Assembly: GCA_011037195.1 (NCBI GenBank)
Contig: JAAEAF010014816.1
Location: forward strand, 37,659 to 101,658
Direction: 5' to 3'
From: Triatoma infestans
Lineage: Eukaryota > Arthropoda > Insecta > Hemiptera > Reduviidae
DNA: 64,000 nucleotides
Shown here: piece by piece, positions 56,936 through 64,000 of the stretch
Position numbering within the stretch: position 1 is the stretch's first letter
Layout of the letters: the number at the start of each line of letters is the position of its first letter
The notes under the pieces: model-generated
What the model was told of the DNA's origin: nothing
Seen by the model: the letters and a program-made list of their open reading frames with translations, nothing else
The model's database searches: none
Made by a program: the position numbers and the translations under genes

Positions 56936-57069
56936 CAAAGAGAGGGATCCATAGCAGAGCGAGAGATTGAGAGAGAGAGAGAGAGAGAAATGACAGGACC
57001 ACTCTCTCGAACTAGAGTGGGAGAAACTGTTTAAATACGGCCTCGGGACAGTATTCAGTGAGATAAAAG
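56936..57069. repeat. GA-rich microsatellite and spacer
   Basis: A GA run lies at about 56968-56988, just upstream of the Jockey-type LINE. Confidence 0.7.
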
Positions 57070-57560
57070 CCACAATTTCAAAGTAAGAAATGTTACGAAT
57101 GTTAAACATCCCAAATCTAAATCACCACTCCCACTATTCTTTGTAGATCTTGAACCACAACACAATAACCCGGAAATATTCAACCTGGAAACTTTATACC
57201 AGAATAAAAATAGAAGAACCACACAAAACAGTAGAACTGTTACAGTACAAAAGGTGCCAACAGTACGGACATACACGAACGTACTGTAATCACGCTCCCA
57301 GATGAATAAAGTGTGCTGGTTCGCATCCATCATCCGAATGCACTAAATCACGTGAAAAACCTCCGATCTGCGCTTTCTGCTTAGAAGAGCATGTGGCATG
57401 CGGGAAAGGAAGCGTGGTCCACAAAGAACTGCAACGTCTGCGGAGAAGAAACAACAATGACGGATTCTATAACAACGGAAATCGGGCCGAACACCTTCAA
57501 CCTCTAGCTACACAACTTCTCGTCCAGCTGTACCAAACAGTCAGAATTTCCTAAACTTGG
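57070..57560 (+). pseudogene. Jockey-type LINE, ORF1 (gag-like) relic
   Basis: Starts in the middle of the ORF1 protein with KHPKSKSPLPLFFVDLEPQ, the conserved block before the zinc knuckles. After a frameshift near 57200 three Cys/His knuckles follow: KRCQQYGHTRTYC (57249-57287, with the first Cys replaced by Tyr), CAGSHPSSEC (57312-57341) and CAFCLEEHVAC (57369-57401), then GSVVHKELQRLRRRNN. One stop lies between knuckles one and two. This protein binds the element RNA in the family. The missing N-terminus shows a 5' truncation near 57070. Confidence 0.85.
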
Positions 57561-57789
57561 TAATGAAGAATCAAGACATCAAGGAACCTCATCACCTTCC
57601 AAAAACAGAACTTCCTATGCGGAGGTCGCGGGATCTTCAGCGGTTCGTCCAACTTTCTTACCGCCTTATCTTATCTCTAATGACATTACCTCCCGTCTTA
57701 CCTCATTCATCTCTGAATTCAAATCTCTTATTACTCCTCTCATTACACTTCTTACTATTCTTGTTAGTGAACTCATTCCTAAACACTCT

Positions 57790-60700
57790 CGATGAATTTT
57801 AATCCTCAACATTCACTTGCAATTCATCTCTGGAATGCCAACGGGTTGATTCCCACAGAGACGAATTAGACATATTTCTACATGACAAACGAATTGACAT
57901 CGCACTTATTTCTGAAACTCACTTTACAGGACGATCTAACTTTTACATAACTCGATACACTACTTAAGGACTGACCATCCGGAGATACATCTCATCGTGG
58001 CTCTGCTATACTAGTAAAGAATACTTTAGTCATCAAAATAACATCTCATCAAAATGACTTCATACAATCCACAGCAGTCACTCTTCATTGTCATCCTTTC
58101 GACTTCAATCTAGCAGCAGTTCACTGTCCACCAAATAAATCTATTTGTTCTTCAGACTTTCAACTTTTTTTTCAGACTCTCGGCCCCAAATTTCTGGCTG
58201 GTGGAGATTACAATGCCAAACATCCTCAATGGGGCTGTCGCACTTCTAATCCTAGGGGGCGGATGCTTTTGGATACTGTCTCCCTTTCTCACTACGAAGT
58301 CTTATCACCAGATCAACCAACCTACTGGCCAACGTCATTAACTAAACTACCTGACATATTGGACATATTCATCTCTTCTAAAATGACATCTACACAGTTA
58401 CTGATCTCTCTTCAGACCATAGCCCAGTTCTCCTTACACTCAGTATAACTCCACAGCCCGCCACACCTTCTTCTTCACTATTCGTGGGACCTGCAGACTG
58501 GACGCTTTTTGAGAATGTACTACAAGATAAACTGAATTTGTTGATCTCCCCCAAAACACCTGACGAAATATACAATGCAGTACAGGCACTAACTAACTCA
58601 ATTCAAGCTTCTATCTGGGACTCCAGTCAAAACATTCCAAAAAGAACGTCATCACACTAAACTTACCAATCCTAGTCAGAATGCTCAGAAGAGAAAAACG
58701 AAGAGCTCGCTCAGTGTGGCAACATACTCGCTACCCAAGAGACAGATTGATATAGAACAGACTGATTAGACGATTAAAAAGCGAATTGCAGAAACTCCGA
58801 TCAGTGAAATATGAAGAATATGTGACCTCTCTGACATCTGATTGTAAATCTCTATGGACCGCTACCAAACGAATTCTCTCTTATAAACATGTTTCTTCTC
58901 CACTAAGACGTGACGATGGAACATTGACAAAAACAGATCATGATAAAGCCACTGAATTTAAAAATCACTTGACTAACGTATTTACTCCTCATCCAGACAT
59001 ACTAGATGACTTAGACGCCACTGACGTAATGACTGAATTAGACGCTCCCCTGCTTCTCTTCTTCAAAAGCGTTCACCCCCTCTGATGTTAAACATATTAT
59101 AAAAAACTTACCGTCTAATAAAATCTCTTGGATACGACTTAATAACAACTCAAATTATTCGTCATCTTTCAAAAAAAGCCATAGGTTTTCTCACTTACAT
59201 TATAATTCAGTTCTCAAAACCACATATTTTCCTCCAATGTGGAAAATCTCTACGATAAAAATGATTCTGAAATCTAATAAACCTTCCCACCTTCCATCCT
59301 CATACAGGCCAATAAATCTATTTACTCATATTGGCCAGTATGTTACCTATTTTAGGAAAAATACTAGAGAAATTGTTATTGAAACGGATTTATTCCAATC
59401 TGGAAACTGAACAAATCATTCCATCACATCAGTTTGGCTTTCGACAACATCACAGCACCATTCATCAGTGCCATAGAGTAGTGGACACCATTGCTTCGAC
59501 ACTTGAGCGGAAACAGTACTGCTGTGGTGCCTTCCTCGACGTGGCTCAAGCCTTCGATAGGGTGTGGCATCCAGGATTACTGTGGAAGCTAAAGAAATGC
59601 CTATCATCAACCTATTACTTACTCATCAAGTCTTATCTATCCGACCGCTACTTTCAGATTAGTCGCGGCTCTGCTACCTCTGACTACTCGCTGGCCGGCG
59701 CCGGAGTTCCTCAGGGTAGTATACTTGGTCCGCTTCTGTATACTGTATTCACTTCAGATCTACCAACCTATACAAACATTCTTCTTTGTACTTACGCTGA
59801 TGACACCGCCATCCTTGCATCCAGCTCTGATCCCATCAATGCCTCCACTCTCTTACAGACTCATTTAAATAAAATAGAATCTTGGTCCAAGCCAGCTTAT
59901 CCTCCTTGCTCGAATCTTACTATATTTTCATGATTCATTAGTTCGCTTATTTCCTTGTTTGTCCTTATTCTCCATTCCCCTTGTACGCATATTGGACCGA
60001 AGATTTTCCTCATTATTTTCCTTTCAAAGGTCCCTAGGGCTTGCTGGTCGGCTTGTTTAAGCGTCCAGGTTTCAGCTCCGTGGCAAACAACTGGTCTGAT
60101 TAAGGACTTGTACATTTTGACTTTAGTAATTTTAGCCAAGAGTTTCGATCGCATTAGCTTTAGCAGGCCTTAATACGCTCTGTTTCCAGCCATTATTCTG
60201 TTTTTTAGCTCTGGACTAATCCTATTGTCACTATTTATTTGAACTCCAAGGTATTTAAACTGACTAACTGTTTCAGTGGCTATACATGTAATAATTTGGC
60301 CCTCTTCTTACTTCGGAAACTCTGCCACAAAAAAGATAATGAAGGAGGATTTTCCCGGTAAAAAGAAAAGGGGAAGATCGAGGAAAGATTGGCGAGGTGA
60401 TGTGGAGAGCGACCTGAGAACGATGGGCGTGAGAGATTGGAAAGAAGGGATGCAGGATAGAGAGAAATGGAGAAGGACTGTGTGGGAGGCCAGGGTCCAC
60501 CCAGGACTGTAGCGCCAGAAAAGAAGAAAGAAGAAGAAGAATTTTGGTCCAAAAAATGGCGGATTAAACTCAACCCACAAAAATGTCAACAAATCACCTT
60601 TACTCGTGCCTCTTGTCCTTCAGTAACCTTCAACTCCACAGTTCAGTAACCACTCTCTCCTGTAAACTTAGTTCGCTACCTTGAGATGTACATCGACAGA

Positions 60701-61060
60701 AGACTAACATGGAATCCACATACGAAACTAAAAAGACTGGAACTTAACAAACGGAATAAGTTACTGCTCTAATAGGAAGAAGATCGAAACTACCTCTTGA
60801 GCACAATCGACCAATATACAACTGTATACTCAAACCGATGTGGACTTACGGACTTGAACTGTGGGGCTCAACCAAACGCTCAAATTTCCAGAAAATTCAG
60901 TCTTTTCAGTCAAAAGTTCTCCGTCAGATAACAGACGCTCCATTCAATGTCTCTAACTCTACCCTCCCACAACGATCTCAAAATCCCATATGTATCTGAA
61001 GCCGTCAAAACTAAATATAAAAAATTCGATGACTCTCTTATTCTCAACTCTAATTCGAGG
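57790..61060 (+). pseudogene. Jockey-type LINE, ORF2 (endonuclease and reverse transcriptase) relic
   Basis: Starts near MNFNPQHSLAIHLWNANGL (57792). Endonuclease: LISETHF, GGDYNAKHPQWG (58201-58235), DTVSLSHYEVLSPDQPTYWP and SDHSPVL (about 58412). Reverse transcriptase (mainly the frame 59331-59933): SSYRPINL, HQFGFRQHHSTIHQ, FLDVAQAFDRVWH, GVPQGSILGPLLY (about 59704) and YADDTAIL (about 59799). The frame is cut at WSK by a second LINE (59891-60537) and resumes at WSKKWRIKLNPQKCQQITFT (60545). It ends with LEMYIDRRLTWNPHTKL and YGLELWG. Several stops and frameshifts. The 3' untranslated region runs to an A-run at about 61219. It encodes the copy-and-paste machinery of the family but is dead here. 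Confidence 0.92.
59876..60552. mobile_element. LINE insertion with inverted 5' half (twin-priming structure)
   Basis: A 15-bp direct repeat with one mismatch (AGAATCTTGGTCCAA at 59876-59890; AGAATTTTGGTCCAA at 60538-60552) brackets 647 bp. 60300-60537 is in sense orientation: ATKKIMKEDFPGKKKRGRSR, DWRGDVESDLRTMG, and an AAG-rich tail. 60290 to 59905 reads in the opposite orientation: FKYLGVQINSD, LIRPVVCHGAETWTLKQAD, KIFGPICVQGEWRIRTNKEI and MNHENIVRF. In an intact element the inverted part precedes the sense part, with a small loss at the junction. This is the structure left by twin priming during LINE integration. Relatives end with the same AAG tail (31.4 kb). Confidence 0.9.
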
Positions 61061-61235
61061 GAGCCGCTGTTGCCCCAGCAATAGGAAGTGATTCCTGTGA
61101 GAGTGTTACCGCTGGGTAGCTTCTCTCCTCCAGCCAATCACGTTATTCATCATCACACATCATCATATTCAGTCATTATATTTATTTATGTAGATTGTGA
61201 ATTACAAATAAGAGACAAAAAAAAAACAAACTTTA
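61061..61235 (+). other. 3' untranslated region and A-tail of the Jockey-type LINE
   Basis: Short TCATCATCACACATCATCAT tract, then an A-run at 61219-61228 which probably marks the end of the LINE. Confidence 0.55.
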
Positions 61236-62586
61236 AATTCAATTTAACATAAATTAAATATCAGAAAATATAATATAAGTTTGTTTAACTTTAACCTAAT
61301 GTTCTACAGGGGCAAACTCAAAAGAAGTAGAGCCAGTTAAATAGATATAAATCAGACGCGGGCCCTATTAAATACTGTTCTGTTAAATAACGCAAAAAAA
61401 GATCTGCTGAGAAACAAGTCATATGACTTTCTCTTGCTATCTGCTATTAATACATTTCATTTAGAACATTTTCTTTAAAATTCTTATGTTTATAACTTTT
61501 AGTTGGGCTTACCATAAAATAGGTGGTTTCTATGAACAAGTGGATACCTGACTGTTATGATTTGTGTGGCAGTGCTCTCAATCAGCAAATGTGACAGTTA
61601 AAATTTAAATCTAAGTACCAACCTCCATGAAAATAAATTTTTTCAGTAAAATATCACAAATAAAAATGTGATACGTTTTTATCTTTAATATTCCAAAATT
61701 TAAACAAAATGGGTTGTAAACGTTATCTAGAAAATTCCTAAAAACACGAAAAACTGTTCTGTAATGTAGCACTTCCAGTTAACCGATTTTAAAAGATTAA
61801 AAACCAGACTAAGATTAAATTTAAAAAAAGATAAATAAAGATTAACAGAGATTAAAAAAAACATTATTAATCCGATTACCAAATGTATCAATTCTTTATC
61901 TGAAGATTCATGAGAAACTTCTATTTTATTTAAATTATCGGAGTTTTAAGTGTTGATGGACAAATGCTACGGGAAGTTCAGTTGTGAGGGAGGGGGATTT
62001 GTATTTTTAAATTTACGGTTTCACTTAATCCTGCCGTGAAATTATTCTTGGCTTAGAACTGCCCACTTTATTTGAAAATTAATTTTTTGGGGGATCCTGG
62101 GAAAGCGGTGAACCTTAAGTTTGTCCAATAGTCTATTTAAGTTAAAGATCTGTACTGTAAGATTTGTTGCCCTTATGTGTTTAGAGTAGTGGCGAACCAT
62201 TTGTATTTGGTGCGAGAAATCAATGTCCCATTCTCATTAGGGCTCAAATGGTTTTTATCTGGCAGGGCAACGTAGGATAGCCACTTATTAGCAAATAAAA
62301 GATACATAGTAGTTCAGTCCAAAACTAATATGGTGAGATATGACCGAACAGTCTCCTGTTGCAGAAAATTTACCAGCGCTGGAGACAACATTTTGCCGAC
62401 ATCACCGCCAAGTTGATCTCAACGAATTCCCTCTTATCACTCCCACTGTCGTGTTACAAAAAAAATCGTATAAAATATCAGAGCTATAGACTGGCTAAAT
62501 TCTAAATTAGAAGTTTGAAAGCAACAGTCCACTGTTGAAAAAATGCGCCACAGCGCGTCTACCGTAAGCAATCAAGAAGTAAAAAA
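61236..62586. other. Spacer with a diverged Helentron-like fragment
   Basis: 61590-61800 resembles 56430-56935 (AAATATCACAAATAAAAATG, GTGATACGTTTTTATC, GTAGCACTTCCAGTTAACCG). The remaining sequence to 62586 is anonymous. Confidence 0.4.
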
Positions 62587-63128
62587 TATATAGTAACATC
62601 AGAGACATTTTCCGCGGTAGCCTGCTTCATTTTGTGTCATCGACCGTTTCCGGGGCGTTCGCCCCTTCTCCAGGAGCGTTTTGTCAGAGGTGATAACACA
62701 GCTTCACAAGCAAATTCAGTTTATACACTGACTGGTCTTTTTATTTGTATTTAAAACTAAACTCTTAAACTAGGTCAAAGGGAGGTGATATGGGCATGGT
62801 AGTTGGATGGGGAAAAAAAACTGTACGTATGTGTTTGGGTTGTTAAAGGGGCAAATTTTCCTAAAAATGGAAACAACACGTGGAGGTCTAATTTTTAAAC
62901 TCAGTTGTTAGAGGGAGATTCACTTGGACAATTAAATAATCAGAATAACTTTAAAATTAGATTAAATAACGATTTCAAGCTAACACACTTAAAATTAAGC
63001 GATTAAAATAATAAAAATTAAATATACATAAGCATAAAACAATTAAAATAATCAAACCAATAATTAATATATTTAATATTAATAGTTAGCTTTACGGAAC
63101 CAACCATCACAACATCTATATAGTAACA
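62587..63128 (-). mobile_element. Ribozyme family E, longer copy with target duplication
   Basis: A 12-bp direct repeat (TATATAGTAACA) at 62587-62598 and 63117-63128 brackets 518 bp. The left end, TCAGAGACATTTTCCGCGGT, and the right end, GGAACCAACCATCACAACA, match the ends of the shorter copies, so this copy has extra internal sequence of about 370 bp. The interior holds no recognisable protein. Confidence 0.85.
62634..62680 (-). ncRNA. Decayed hammerhead-like motif, family E
   Basis: The hairpin (GGGGCGTTCGCCCC in plus-strand view) is kept, but the CTGAAGA box reads CTGGAGA, and the ACCGGT tract and GAA box are altered by small insertions and deletions. Probably inactive. Confidence 0.55.
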
Positions 63129-63306
63129 GCTTTTAAGAGTTTACTACTATCGAGGAGTCTATAACTCAACTCGCAAAGAGTTACTTCGTCAGAACAGTAC
63201 ACAATACACTCTGCAACAATACACAGTACTACATGCACTCTATACTTTACAGACAAGGACAAACACAGCACAAACTAGAGTCCCCATCCCCATCCTAGTT
63301 AATTGG
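63129..63306. other. Spacer
   Basis: Nothing recognised. Confidence 0.3.
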
Positions 63307-63545
63307 CATAAGCTAAGTGAGAAGGAAGGGATTGGCTCAGTGGTAGCACGCTGGACTAGCAACGCGGAGGTCCCGGGTTCGAATCCAGCATGCTGCCCTT
63401 AGATCTTCTCTTCCTAGAAGCCTCTACAACTCACTGCACGGTGATGAGCAGTGTTGCCTGAAGCTAGAGACAACTGCTTGGAGGCCGGCGTGCACTGACA
63501 AAGCTTTGGGGGGCACAATAGGTCTTTCAGTAGTGCGATAATCCC
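63307..63545 (+). repeat. tRNA-derived SINE, type 1 (full length)
   Basis: Best-kept copy of this SINE. A box TGGCTCAGTGGTAGCACGCT and B box GGGTTCGAATCC are separated by ACTAGCAACGCGGAGGTCCC. The body follows (CCTAGAAGCCTC, CAACTCACTGCACGGTGATG, GGAGGCCGGCGTGCACTGA), ending GGGGGGCACAATAGGTCTTT. The anticodon loop region reads CTAGCAA (AGC, alanine-like), but the anticodon stem is not paired. No clear target duplication seen. Confidence 0.82.
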
Positions 63546-64000
63546 CTACCACAATCTACATCTGCAGCTACTTCAAGCAGTCTACATTCTAACACTCATC
63601 TCCTTGTCAAATCCATTTGAAGTCAGGAATTCTCATCAAATTAGCCCCATACTAAGTAATCGATTGTTAGAACAAGCAAGACCTTTTAACAAACCGCTTT
63701 TCAAGCTGTATAACTAGCCAGCGCATAAACATATTTAAACCCCTTACTTTTGTTTGAGATATTTTCTTTGGAAAATAGGCTTTATGAGATTTCTGAGGGA
63801 AGAGTAATGTTAAGCTTTTCTCTGGAGTACCACTTTTGTAAATTTGTATCTATTAATAATATATTATATCTTAGATATTAATCTATAAAATAGATCTTAT
63901 TAATCTATATTATATCTTATATCTCAGTAATAATATATTAAGATATATTGGAGGCACATTACTCGAATTCTAAATTTGAAGAAAACTCGGTTACAATGCG
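63546..64000. other. Anonymous AT-rich sequence
   Basis: 63770-64000 has weak similarity to Helentron-like units (for example AAATTTGAAGAAAACTCGGT at 63974 onwards, plus strand). Otherwise nothing is recognised before the window ends. Confidence 0.35.

Overview
This is an AT-rich (roughly 70% A+T by eye) stretch of eukaryotic DNA. It contains no gene I can assign to the host and reads as transposable-element debris. The mix (mariner, hAT, several Jockey-like and other LINEs, tRNA-derived SINEs, Penelope-type GIY-YIG sequence, a Helentron-like repeat) suggests an arthropod, most likely an insect with a large repeat-rich genome. The species cannot be named from the sequence. Every coding trace recognised is a frameshifted, truncated or stop-interrupted relic of a mobile element.

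Layout. 0.4-2.3 kb: three palindromic elements nested inside each other. 2.9-4.0 kb: a second large palindromic element. 5.8-8 kb: fragments of a Helentron-like repeat. 10-12.7 kb: LINE relics and a hAT transposon with perfect 8-bp target duplications. 13-13.96 kb: a solo ribozyme unit and a SINE fragment. 14-19 kb: mostly anonymous AT-rich DNA. 19.2-21.3 kb: two tandem Helentron-like copies. 22.3-25 kb: a LINE scrap and a decayed hAT. 26.5-27.4 kb: an unexplained GC-richer block. 28.3-29.3 kb: a decayed mariner. 30.9-32.2 kb: a LINE 3' end and an inverted ribozyme dimer. 34-37 kb: two SINE types, a solo ribozyme unit and a Penelope-type GIY-YIG endonuclease relic. 37.7-38.7 kb: a Helentron-like copy. 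39.6-42.1 kb: a LINE with an inserted SINE. 43.2 kb: an RNase H relic. 44.6 and 47.5 kb: further ribozyme elements. 48.4-49.3 kb: an internally deleted mariner with intact terminal repeats. 51.4-55.9 kb: Helentron-like copies, a foldback and a LINE 3' end. 57.1-61.2 kb: a long Jockey-type LINE interrupted by a second LINE whose 5' half is inverted. 61.6-63.5 kb: a longer ribozyme element and a SINE.

The most interesting system is a set of small elements carrying a hammerhead-ribozyme-like core (CTGANGA, a short hairpin, then GAA). The stem III strand is a self-complementary tract (ACCGGT in one family, ACGT in another) followed by C, which is the arrangement expected of ribozymes that work as dimers. 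One family occurs as solo units of 143-158 bp and as head-to-head inverted dimers. Six loci are bounded by direct repeats of 11-16 bp, which indicates real, separate insertions. This resembles the hammerhead motifs described in Penelope-like elements and the small non-autonomous retrozymes. A Penelope-type GIY-YIG relic at 36.7-37.0 kb is compatible with a Penelope-like element as the mobilising partner, but that link is inference.
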